Source: CAYFYS01 sp965202905
GTDB lineage: Bacteria > Pseudomonadota > Alphaproteobacteria > MPNO01
Assembly: GCA_965202905.1 (NCBI GenBank)
Contig: OZ241868.1
Span: 1,364,001-1,428,000, forward strand
Length of the DNA: 64,000 nucleotides
Reading direction: 5' to 3'
A program made the translations under genes and the position numbers. Shown here in pieces: positions 19,388 to 26,694 of the stretch. Every line of letters starts with the position of its first letter. Positions within the stretch are counted from its first letter, which is position 1. The notes beneath the pieces were generated by a model. It was not told the DNA's origin. It was given only the letters and a program-made list of their open reading frames with translations, and made no database searches.

Positions 19388-19589
19388 CGTGAACGCTCCC
19401 TAACCCGTCCTGACGTCCCGGTCCTCTTGCCGCGGTTCGGTAGCCGCGTCTTGCCGCGCCGATTGGTTGTCCAAAACCCGCCCGGCAGCGCCGCTCAACG
19501 AAAATTTATCCTCGTCCTTGTTGGTTTTCAATGCGTTGAGCGATGCCGCTTTGCCCACACGCGGGCCGACGCCGGAACGTCCTCACAGC

Positions 19590-19699
19590 GGCGGCCAGCG
19601 CCGGGAACAGCTTAGGAAAAGCCTCTTGCGACAGGGGCCACAACCGCGCGCCGGATGCGCCGGAAAGGATGGCCGGAACGATGGTCTCGGCCCAGTTTG
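19590..19699 (-). pseudogene. 5' fragment of a mannose-1-phosphate guanylyltransferase-like gene
   Basis: On the minus strand, just outside the left end of the insertion element, about 32 codons read TIVPAILSGASGARLW followed by PLSQEAFPK. This is the nucleotide-binding signature (GGSGTRLWPLSRxxxPK) found at the extreme N-terminus of ManC/XanB-type GDP-mannose pyrophosphorylases. After about LFPALAA the frame loses similarity and stops, and the codons before TIVP run into the element, so only the first tenth of a gene remains. The usual second glycine of the motif is alanine. Loss by insertion followed by deletion is an inference. Confidence 0.6.
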
Positions 19700-19778
19700 C
19701 TGAGGAACCTCTGAATATGTCGGATGGGTGTACAGATTGAGTGCATGATTGTGGCCCGTTCATGTGGAGCTCGCAGTC

Positions 19779-20569
19779 ATGCATCAGCAGACGTTTGCGA
19801 TCTGGACTATGACAACAAGAAGCGCAGGACGCGGCGCGAGCGCTTCCTGGAGCGGATGGACAGGTTGATCCCGTGGGACCGTCTTGAGGCCCGGGTGGTG
19901 CCGGACGAGACGACGATCCTGAATTTCCGTCACCGTCTGGAGCATCACGGGCTCGGTCGTGGCCTGTTCGAGGAGATCAACGGCCATCTGGCCGAACACG
20001 GCGTGATCTTGCGGGCAGGCGCGATCATCGACGCGCGCATCGTCGCAGCGCCGTCGGCGGCGAAGAACAAGGGGAAGGAACGTGACCCGGAGATGCATCG
20101 GACCAAGAAGGGCAACCAGTGGTATTTCGGGATGAAGCTGCATATCGGCGTCGACAACCGGTTGAGGCCGGCGCACCGCCTGGAGGGCGCGGCGGCGAAC
20201 GTTCACGACCTCACGCCGTCCGCGCAACGCCTGCACGGCGAGGGGAAGGATTTGTCGGCGGACGCCGGCTGCCAGGGGATCGAGAAACGCACCGAATGCG
20301 AGAAACGCCAAGCAGGTTGGCGCATCGCCATGCGGCCGGGCAAACGGCGGGTTCTGGATCCCGACAGTGCGGCGGAGAAAGCCGAGCAGCGGAAGGTCAG
20401 CGTCCGCGCGAAGGTGGGGCATCCGTTTCGGCTGGCGCAGCGGGCGTTGGGGTATGACAAGGTGCGCTACCGGAGGCTGGAGAAGACTATTCGGCGGCTG
20501 GCGCTGCTGCCGGGCTTCTCGAACCCGATGACCGCGCGCCCGATGACCGCGCGCCCGCATCCGGCGTGA
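19779..20569 (+). pseudogene. IS5-family transposase, inactivated
   Basis: Similarity to IS5-family transposases is clear (DYDNKKRRTRRERFLERMD, then PDETTILNFRHRLEHHGL, then TKKGNQWYFGMKLHIGVD). Three lesions are seen. The natural start ATG at 19779 reads MHQQTFA and then shifts frame by one lost base near 19798. About 60 codons usually between the WDRLEA segment and PDETT are missing in frame near 19893. The catalytic glutamate of the AKVEHPFR motif is glycine here (AKVGHPFR, near 20410). A longer apparent reading frame starts upstream at 19724 but its first codons are not transposase. The protein cannot be active. Confidence 0.85.
20524..20553. repeat. Perfect 15-bp tandem duplication
   Basis: CCCGATGACCGCGCG occurs twice head to tail (20524-20538 and 20539-20553) at the very end of the transposase remnant, adding five codons (PMTAR) in frame. 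Confidence 0.9.
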
Positions 20570-20728
20570 CAGTGATGGGCGTAGTCTGCCCGGACGGCCC
20601 CCACGGGGCCGATCGGGGCGAAATGGCGACCATTACCGGCCCCGTGAACGCGCTCTCAAGGCGCAAACACCCAACAAACCGCAAAAACCTCCACCGTTGC
20701 GGAAAATACCTCCCAAACCAGAGGGTCC

Positions 20729-21526
20729 CTAAATCCTCGGGCTGCCGGGAAGCCGGGTGAACCGCACCGGCATCATCGAGCGTTCGACCAGCCTGCCATC
20801 CGGCGCCTTGCGGCCGAGGATCAGCTCCTGATGGTCCTCGGAGGCGCCCACGGGTGCGACGATTCTCCCGCCCGGCTTGAGCTGGCGGATCAGCGCGTCG
20901 GGGATGAAGTCGGTCGCTTGGCGGACGATGATCGCATCGAACTTGCGGTCGTCGACGCGCCAGCCGAAATAGGGATCGTGGTTTGCCAGCCGGACTTTGT
21001 CCTGGTAGCCTAGGCGGATCAGGCGGTTCATCGCCGCCGCCGCAACCCGGGGTTGGATGTCGACGATGCTCAGGCCGCCCACCAGCTCGGCGATGATCGC
21101 GGCGTGATAGCCGCCGCCGATTCCGAGCAGAAGCACCTCATCTCCCTTCTCGAGCGCGGCGAGGTCAGTCATCAGCGCAACGATGTATGGCTGGGAGACC
21201 GTCTGGCCGAAGCCCACCGGCAGCGGCCGGTTCAGATAGGCGAACGAGGCCAGTTCGGGCGGGACGAACGCGTGGCGCGGCACGCGCGCCATGACATTGA
21301 GGACTCGCTGGTCAAGGGTCGACTTGCCGATCCAACCGCTGGTCAGTCGGGTCTCCGCGACGATGGTCTGGACCATCTTGCCACGGTTGGCCTTGAAACC
21401 GCCCGCGATGCCGCCGCCGGCGGTTTCCCCCGCGGTCGGCCTTGCCTCCGCCGCGGCGTTGGCTGCCGTCGCCGCGATCGCCAAGCATGCCGTCGTTGCG
21501 GCCATTCCGCGCGCCAACCTGCCCAT
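20729..21526 (-). CDS. Exported protein-L-isoaspartate O-methyltransferase-like protein
   Basis: Protein of 265 residues. A hydrophobic N-terminal segment ending in ANAAAEA (about residues 8-28) looks like a cleavable signal peptide, which suggests a periplasmic location. The rest matches the PIMT family: QRVLNVMARVPRHAFVP, GFGQTVSQPYIVALMT and the SAM-binding region VLLLGIGGGYHAA, in which the acidic residue usual before GxGxG (as in VLEIGTGSGY of the second copy at 59772) is replaced. PIMT methylates damaged isoaspartyl residues using SAM; how SAM would be available outside the cytoplasm is unclear. The stop codon lies in the end of the neighbouring insertion element. Confidence 0.8.
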   Translation of the reverse strand: MGRLARGMAATTACLAIAATAANAAAEARPTAGETAGGGIAGGFKANRGKMVQTIVAETRLTSGWIGKSTLDQRVLNVMARVPRHAFVPPELASFAYLNRPLPVGFGQTVSQPYIVALMTDLAALEKGDEVLLLGIGGGYHAAIIAELVGGLSIVDIQPRVAAAAMNRLIRLGYQDKVRLANHDPYFGWRVDDRKFDAIIVRQATDFIPDALIRQLKPGGRIVAPVGASEDHQELILGRKAPDGRLVERSMMPVRFTRLPGSPRI

Positions 21527-21634
21527 CGTTCCGGTCTCCCGCGCCGCTATCTTTCGGCTTTGGCGCTACTATACCTTCCCTGCGCCCGTCCTGTCGCCGA
21601 AACCGGTGAGGCTGCGGGCGCCGCGGAGAGCGCC

Positions 21635-22519
21635 GTGATCGTCGTCTTCGGCTCGATCAACGTCGACATCGCGCTGCCGGTCCCGGCGCTGCCGCGGCCG
21701 GGCGAGACGGTGCTGGGCGAAGGCTATGAGCTGTCGCCGGGCGGCAAGGGGACCAATCAGGCGCTGGCCGCCGCGCGGGCCGGCGCCGAGGTCGCGCTGC
21801 TCGGCCACGTCGGCCGGGACGGATTCGCCGAGACGGCGTTGTCGCTGCTACGTGGGGTGCGGTCGGCCGATGCGCCGACCGGGCTGGCCGCGATCGGCGT
21901 CGACTCCCGGGGCGACAACCAGATCATCGTCGCCAGCGGCGCCAACCGTCTGGCCCGCGCGCAGGATGTGCCCGACACAATGCTCGGACCCGCGGCGGTC
22001 GTCCTCATGCAGCTCGAGCTGCCGATCGCGGAGGTTGCCGCATTGGCCCCGGCGCGCCCATGCGCGCGGCGTGCGCGTGGTTCTCAACGCCGCGCCGGCC
22101 GCCCCCAGCACCGGACGATGTCCTGCGCGCGCTGGACGTGCTGGCGGTTAACCGGATCGAGGCCGGGCTGCTGGCCCAAACCCTGGGGATCGAGCCGGCC
22201 TCGGCTGACCCGCGCGCCCGTGAGATCGGCCGGCCCGTTGTCGTAACCCTGGGCGCGCAGGGCGCGGCGGCCTTCGGCGCTGAGCCAGACATCCGCGTCG
22301 GCGCGCTGCTGATCGAGTCGCGCGATGCAACCGGCGCCGGCGATGCCTTCATCGGCGCCTTCGCCGCGGTTCTCGACTTGCGGCGGGGAGATCGGGGAAG
22401 CGATGCGACACGGCGCGGTCGCCGGCGGGCTTGCCTGCCGACGGGCCGGCGCCCAGCAGGCGCTGCCGGGCCGCGCGGCGATCGAAGCGCGGCTGGCCGA
22501 CCTCGCCGATCCGCTATAG
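21635..22519 (+). pseudogene. rbsK: Ribokinase-family sugar kinase, frameshifted three times
   Basis: PfkB-family kinase that would phosphorylate ribose. The N-terminus (GTG at 21635, VVFGSINVDIALPVP, then GGKGTNQALAAARAG) reads in one frame to about base 22045. The family sequence then continues in a second frame (HARGVRVVLNAAPAAP), moves to a third frame (DDVLRALDVLAVNRIEAG through the catalytic DATGAGDAFIGAF motif) and finally returns to the first (EIGEAMRHGAVAGGLACR). Each change fits one extra base in a run of C or G: near 22049-22052, near 22103-22107 and near 22383-22387. Three shifts in one gene mean either a pseudogene or homopolymer sequencing error. Confidence 0.85.
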
Positions 22520-22521
22520 CG

Positions 22522-23244
22522 CTACGGAAAAAGCTCCCGAACCGCGATCCAGAGCATCGCCGGGCTGATGATTCCGAACAGGATCGCGATCGCCGTTTCC
22601 ATGCTCCGCTGGGTGAACGCGCCCTGAAGCCGGGGCCCGATCTGGCCGCCGACGATCACGCTCGGGATCGTCCAGCAGACCAGATTCCAGGGCGCCGCGT
22701 GGACGCCGGCGGCGGCGATCAGCGCCGATATACGGGTGAACGACGCACACGCCATGGTGACGATCACGATCAGCACCGAAATTGCCGCGGCGACCGGCAG
22801 CGGGACCCGGTTCCGCCGGACGAGCTGGGGCATGACCGCCTCGCCGATGCCGACCGAGACCATGCCGGTCTCGGCCGCGCCCCGATCGGTCTCGCCCCGG
22901 TCCGTCTCGCCGGAATCCTCCGCCAGCGCCGTCTCGACCGGGGCGCGATGGCGCATCAGGATGAAGAAGAGCAGGATCATGAGGACCGCATAGGCGGCTT
23001 TGAGCCAGGACTGGTTAACTTGGTGGGCCAGCAACGCGCCGACGACGCCGACCGGCGCCGCGACCAGGATGAACGGCGCGGCCGCGCGGAAGTCGATCAG
23101 CCCGCGGCGGTAATAGCCGACGAAGCCCGATGAGAATCCGAACGCCTGGGTGAGCAGGGCCGCACCGCCGATGCCGCTCAACATCGCGGCGGTCGCGACG
23201 CAGATCGAGACCGGGAACATGAACCAGTAGATCGCCCAGTCCAT
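22522..23244 (-). CDS. Sulfite exporter TauE/SafE family membrane protein
   Basis: Integral membrane protein of 240 residues with seven or so hydrophobic segments; family members export sulfite or sulfoacetate or act as general anion permeases. The FGFSSGFVGYYRRGLIDFR segment is characteristic. In relatives the first conserved loop GIGGA is followed by about 25 residues before the LLTEVFGFSSG segment; here GIGGAALL joins directly to TQAFGFSSG, so one membrane segment seems to be missing. A loop holds an imperfect repeat (GETDRGETDRG). It converges on the ribokinase remnant with a two-base gap. Function is therefore uncertain. Confidence 0.75.
   Translation of the reverse strand: MDWAIYWFMFPVSICVATAAMLSGIGGAALLTQAFGFSSGFVGYYRRGLIDFRAAAPFILVAAPVGVVGALLAHQVNQSWLKAAYAVLMILLFFILMRHRAPVETALAEDSGETDRGETDRGAAETGMVSVGIGEAVMPQLVRRNRVPLPVAAAISVLIVIVTMACASFTRISALIAAAGVHAAPWNLVCWTIPSVIVGGQIGPRLQGAFTQRSMETAIAILFGIISPAMLWIAVRELFP
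22880..22909. repeat. Imperfect 15-bp tandem duplication inside the TauE/SafE gene
   Basis: CCCCGATCGGTCTCG (22880-22894) is followed directly by CCCCGGTCCGTCTCG (22895-22909), two mismatches in 15. It encodes the GETDRGETDRG tract of a cytoplasmic loop. Confidence 0.8.
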
Positions 23245-23306
23245 CGATACGGCCTCGCGATACGGCCCGCCGGCTCAGGCGTCGCGGCTGCGGTTCTCCG
23301 GCGGAG

Positions 23307-23624
23307 TCAATTCAGCGAGCCGGCGGACACGTAGCGGCCGTCCCGGAATCCGGTGAAAAGCCCTTCGACCGCCGGATGGTCGATCGGCCGCGGCGACTCC
23401 TCCGGGCCGAGATTGCGCTCGGCCACATAAGTCGCATGCGTGTGGCCGTCGACCAGGACATGGTACCAGGGGTCATGCTTGGGTGGCCGGCTCTTTGCCA
23501 TCCGCTCGTACCACTCCTCGGTCCCCTCGAAGACCGCATCGACATCGTAGATCACGCCGCGGTATCCGAACAGGCGATGACGCACGAGCTGTCCGACGGA
23601 AAATCGGGCGGGTTGCTTTGGCAT
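23307..23624 (-). CDS. hspQ: Heat shock protein HspQ (YccV-like hemimethylated-DNA-binding fold)
   Basis: Protein of 105 residues matching the HspQ family end to end: FSVGQLVRHRLFGYRGVIYD near residues 8-27, EWYERMAKSRPPKHDPWYHVL near 38-58 and the C-terminal YVAERNL segment. In E. coli HspQ binds DnaA and acts as a specificity factor for the Lon protease. ATG at 23624 was chosen because the family homology begins there; a longer reading to 23693 adds residues with no resemblance. The flanking genes give no functional link. Confidence 0.9.
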   Translation of the reverse strand: MPKQPARFSVGQLVRHRLFGYRGVIYDVDAVFEGTEEWYERMAKSRPPKHDPWYHVLVDGHTHATYVAERNLGPEESPRPIDHPAVEGLFTGFRDGRYVSAGSLN

Positions 23625-23983
23625 CCGGTGCCACGGCCGGCGGGGACCAGCCCGGTGATCCGGAATGGCCTCCGAACGCCCCCTTCGTCGCAAAATTCAG
23701 CGCGAAGACCCCCGCGGCTCCGCTTGCCGCAGATCGAATAACATGGATCGCGCCGCGCGAACAAGCCATCGGACGGCGCTATCGTCAGGCGCCGACGCTA
23801 GGTAATGGGCAAGGCGAAGTGGACCGGCGGCAAGGCCAGGCGGCGACAAACCCATCCCCCATGCAACCGCACAGGCACAGCATCGGAGCGGTATCCCCGC
23901 CCTCCGGCGGGCGCATCAACGCCCCTCCAAACCGAAACAACGTCACCGCTTCCCACCAGGGTTTGAGAAATACCGGCTACCGC
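23625..23983. other. 359-base gap with no recognisable gene
   Basis: Lies between the start of hspQ and the end of a methyltransferase gene, both on the minus strand. No tRNA, terminator with U-tract, or protein similarity was seen on either strand. It should contain the hspQ promoter, but no convincing -35/-10 pair was found by eye. Confidence 0.5.
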
Positions 23984-24763
23984 CTATGCCGGATCGCGCT
24001 CCGGCGTGTCTCGGTTCAGGGCGATTAAACAGCCCGGCTGCGCGGCCCGGCCGCCCGCAGCGCGCACACCGCGGCGCCAGCGACCGGCGGCGCCAGCGAC
24101 CGGCGCCGCGGCATAGACCTGCTTGGTGGCCTCGACGAACAGGACTCCGCCCAGGCGCGGGAACCAGCCGCCGCCGATTCGCTCCATCGCGGACGCCGAC
24201 GCGATCAGGATGCGGCGGCCGCTGGGTGGCATGAACAGGCCGAACCGCACGCCCAGCGGATCGAACATCGTATCGCGTAGCAGCGTGGAAAGCTGCGCGT
24301 TGGTATAGGGATGGCCGTGCCCGAACGGCGTGCGGTCGAGCCGCGCCCAGATCCCGGTGCGGTTGGGAACGACCACCAGGAGGCAGGCGCCGTCGGCCAT
24401 CACCCGCCAGATCTCCCGCAGCATCGGCCGACGCTGTTCGGAGGATTCGAGCGCATGCACCAGAAGGACCCGGTCCATCGACATGTCGGGCAGCGGAAGC
24501 TCCGCTTCGTCGGTCAGCGCGGTCAGGTTGGGCGCATCGACCGGCCAGCGCAGCACCCCCTGGCGCGCCGGCATCACCGAGATCACCCGCGCCGCCTCGT
24601 CGCGGAAGGCGCCCAGATAGGGGCTCGTGTACCCCACGCCCAGGACGTTCATGCCAGCGACATCGGTCCAATGGCCGCGCAGGTGGTCGCGGATCACCCG
24701 CCGGGCGACCCGGCCCACCTTGGAGCGGTAGAAGTTCCTGAGATCGACGACGTTCGACCGCAT
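23984..24763 (-). CDS. Class I SAM-dependent methyltransferase of unknown substrate
   Basis: Protein of 259 residues. The N-terminus VDLRNFYRSKVGRVARRVIR and the motif VLGVGYTSPYLG, a SAM-site form particular to one alphaproteobacterial methyltransferase group, identify the family; LPLPDMSMDRVLLVHALE is the post-II region and MLREIWRVMADG a helix typical of SAM methyltransferases. The substrate is not known. The last 40 or so residues do not look like the family. They follow a 16-bp tandem duplication that moves the frame: with one copy removed the frame would close at TAA about 40 bases earlier in a shorter alanine-rich tail. Confidence 0.85.
   Translation of the reverse strand: MRSNVVDLRNFYRSKVGRVARRVIRDHLRGHWTDVAGMNVLGVGYTSPYLGAFRDEAARVISVMPARQGVLRWPVDAPNLTALTDEAELPLPDMSMDRVLLVHALESSEQRRPMLREIWRVMADGACLLVVVPNRTGIWARLDRTPFGHGHPYTNAQLSTLLRDTMFDPLGVRFGLFMPPSGRRILIASASAMERIGGGWFPRLGGVLFVEATKQVYAAAPVAGAAGRWRRGVRAAGGRAAQPGCLIALNRDTPERDPA
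24071..24102. repeat. Perfect 16-bp tandem duplication causing a frame change
   Basis: GCGGCGCCAGCGACCG is present at 24071-24086 and again at 24087-24102, inside the 3' end of the methyltransferase gene. Because 16 is not a multiple of three it alters the C-terminal reading frame of that gene. Confidence 0.9.
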
Positions 24764-24774
24764 CTCGGCACTTT

Positions 24775-24804
24775 AGCACAGTTGGCGACAGCACAGTTGG
24801 CGAC
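24775..24804. repeat. Perfect 15-bp tandem duplication in an intergenic region
   Basis: AGCACAGTTGGCGAC occurs twice in direct succession (24775-24789, 24790-24804), 12 bases upstream of the methyltransferase start and within the divergent promoter region shared with the glutathione S-transferase gene. It may have doubled a regulatory element or may be neutral. Confidence 0.9.
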
Positions 24805-24894
24805 CGCGCCGTGATTTGGTAGCCTGTCGCCATCTCCGCACCCGAAACCCGCCACGGTCCAGGGCGCCAGGGCAATTCCCAAGACGGTCGCATC

Positions 24895-25578
24895 ATGCAA
24901 CTCCGCTATTCGCCAACATCTCCGTTCGTCCGCAAGGTCATGGTCCTGGCGGTCGAGACGGGGCTCGAGTCGTCGCTCGAACGAATCGAAGTCGACACCT
25001 TCAACCCCGAGGATGTGCGTAACTCGCCGAACCCGCTGGGCAAGGTTCCCTGCCTGATCACCGACGACGGCGAGGTGCTGTTCGATTCGCCGGTCATCCT
25101 GGAATATCTCGACCGCCGCCATGACGGCCCGCCCCTGCTCGCCGCGGACGGTCCGGAGCGCTGGACCGCGCTGCGCCGCCAGGCGCTGGCCGACGGCATC
25201 CTCGAAAGCGCCGTCCTGATCTTCGTCGAGGCCCTGCGCAAGCCGGAGCGGCGCTCGGCGGGATGGATCGCCCACAATAAGGCGGCTATCGACCGGGCGA
25301 TCGACGCGCTGGAAGGCGAGGCGGCCGACCTCGCCGGCCCGTTCGATATCGGAACGATCGCGATCGCCGTGGCGCTCGCGTTCGTCGATCAGACCTTCCC
25401 GGAAGACGACTGGCGCGGTGGCCATGCCGCGCTCGCACGGTGGTTCGAGGAGGTTAACGCCCGCCCGTCGATGCGCCGGACGGCGCCGGTCAAAGCCGAG
25501 CGCCAGGGACCGCGTCGGCGGCCCGCAGCGACTGGGCTGTCGGAACGACAACGCGCTGAACTCTGCCGGAACCCGTAA
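24895..25578 (+). CDS. Glutathione S-transferase family protein
   Basis: Protein of 227 residues with a thioredoxin-fold N-terminal domain: YSPTSPFVRKVMVLAVETG (residues 5-23), the cis-proline region NPLGKVPCL near residues 47-55 and the glutathione-binding FDSPVILEYL near residues 63-72, followed by an all-helical C-terminal domain ending near RPSMRRTAP. Such proteins conjugate or reduce small electrophiles using glutathione; the substrate is not predictable. About 25 basic residues follow the usual end of the fold, so the tail may be an extension by loss of an earlier stop. It is transcribed alone and divergently from the methyltransferase. Confidence 0.88.
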   Translation: MQLRYSPTSPFVRKVMVLAVETGLESSLERIEVDTFNPEDVRNSPNPLGKVPCLITDDGEVLFDSPVILEYLDRRHDGPPLLAADGPERWTALRRQALADGILESAVLIFVEALRKPERRSAGWIAHNKAAIDRAIDALEGEAADLAGPFDIGTIAIAVALAFVDQTFPEDDWRGGHAALARWFEEVNARPSMRRTAPVKAERQGPRRRPAATGLSERQRAELCRNP

Positions 25579-25720
25579 CCTTCCGGCGATTGTACGATCG
25601 ACCGTGTTGCATTATGGTGGCTGTGGATTGAGGGGCGTCGAATTCACACAGCGGCACGGTCAACAAGCCATAGCAGGCAGGGCCAACCGAAGAGGCAAAC
25701 GATAAGGAGTTTGTCGAACG

Positions 25721-26617
25721 ATGCGAAACCTGGGACTTAGCACCGCGAGCGCGCTTGCGGCACTAATGCTGGCGGGCTGCGGCGGCTTGGAGTTGCAGAA
25801 TGCCGAGTCGTTGTCCGCGCCGGGCGACACCTTCGACAAGGGTCTCTATACGGGGTACGTAGATCTGGCGAAGTCGGAGTACGCCGAGAGCGACTACCGC
25901 GATTCGGACACGTTTGCGGTCCGCGCCGCGCGGATCTCCGGCGGGGAGATCGTCGGTCCGGAAGAGATCTCGACGCGCGCGCTGCCCGAAGGCGCGGTCG
26001 TCGAACTGAGCGATGCGCGCAAGCGTCTGGTCGCGGCCCTGATCTCGGGCGCGCGGGAGAAGGCCCCGGCGGGTGCGGCCAATGCCCAGGTCATGTTCGA
26101 CTGCTGGATGCAGGAGCAAGAGGAGAACTTCCAGCCCGAGGACATCGCGCGCTGCCGCGGCGGCTTCATGACCGCGATGGCGAAGATCGATGAGACGATG
26201 AAGCCGGCGCCCAGGCCCGTCGCGGCCAGGCCGGCGACGCCCATCGTGGCGAAGCAGGCGCAGCATACGGCTCCCAAACCCGCCAGGCGGATTTTCGTCG
26301 TCTATTTCCCGTTCGACAGCGACAAGATCACGCCGACCTCCAGGCGCGTCATCCTGAACGCCATCGATGCGGCGAAGTCGATGGGCGCGAAGCGGGTCGC
26401 GGTCTCCGGCCATACCGATACCGCGGGCCCGAAACGCTACAACACCGCGCTGGCCGAGGCGCGGACGCGGGCGGTTGCCAACGCACTCGCCAAGGGCGGC
26501 TTCGAGGAGGGCCGCATGAATCTCGGCTCGTTCGGCGAAGCGCTGCCGGCGGTGGCGACCGGCGACGGGGTGCGCTATCAACAGAATCGCCGCGCGGTGA
26601 TCGAAATCTCCCAATAG
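25721..26617 (+). CDS. OmpA-family outer-membrane lipoprotein
   Basis: Protein of 298 residues with a signal peptide and lipobox LAGC (Cys20), so it is expected to be lipidated and sent to the outer membrane. The middle part (about residues 30-180) is not recognised beyond its acidic and alanine-rich character. The C-terminal 100 residues are an OmpA/MotB peptidoglycan-binding domain: VYFPFDSDKITP, then GHTDTAGPKRYNTALAEARA-like sequence (here ...LAEARTRAV) and QQNRRAVIEI. It probably tethers the outer membrane to the wall. AAGGAG lies eight bases upstream of the ATG. A strong terminator follows 23 bases after the stop. Confidence 0.88.
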   Translation: MRNLGLSTASALAALMLAGCGGLELQNAESLSAPGDTFDKGLYTGYVDLAKSEYAESDYRDSDTFAVRAARISGGEIVGPEEISTRALPEGAVVELSDARKRLVAALISGAREKAPAGAANAQVMFDCWMQEQEENFQPEDIARCRGGFMTAMAKIDETMKPAPRPVAARPATPIVAKQAQHTAPKPARRIFVVYFPFDSDKITPTSRRVILNAIDAAKSMGAKRVAVSGHTDTAGPKRYNTALAEARTRAVANALAKGGFEEGRMNLGSFGEALPAVATGDGVRYQQNRRAVIEISQ

Positions 26618-26640
26618 CCCGCGCATAGCGGCACTCAGCG

Positions 26641-26666
26641 AAGGGGCGCCCGCGGGCGCCCCTTTT
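26641..26666 (+). terminator. Rho-independent terminator after the OmpA-family lipoprotein gene
   Basis: AAGGGGCGCC (26641-26650) and GGCGCCCCTT (26655-26664) form a perfect 10-bp stem around a CGCG loop, followed by TTTT. The terminator lies between this gene and the convergent thiolase gene and, with its AAGG start, may also work in the opposite direction. Confidence 0.9.
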
Positions 26667-26694
26667 CTCGTCGGCGGTCGTGACGTGCAGGTGC

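Larger units (their letters stand above)
19703..20730 (+). mobile_element. Degenerate IS5-family insertion sequence
   Basis: About 1.03 kb holding one transposase remnant. The proposed ends are AGGAACCTCTG (19703-19713) on the left and CCAGAGGGTCCCT (20718-20730) on the right, which are imperfect inverted repeats of each other. No clear target duplication was found. The right end supplies the stop codon of the adjacent methyltransferase gene, and the left end abuts a truncated guanylyltransferase fragment. About 160 bases between the transposase remnant and the right end carry no gene and belong to the element. Confidence 0.7.
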
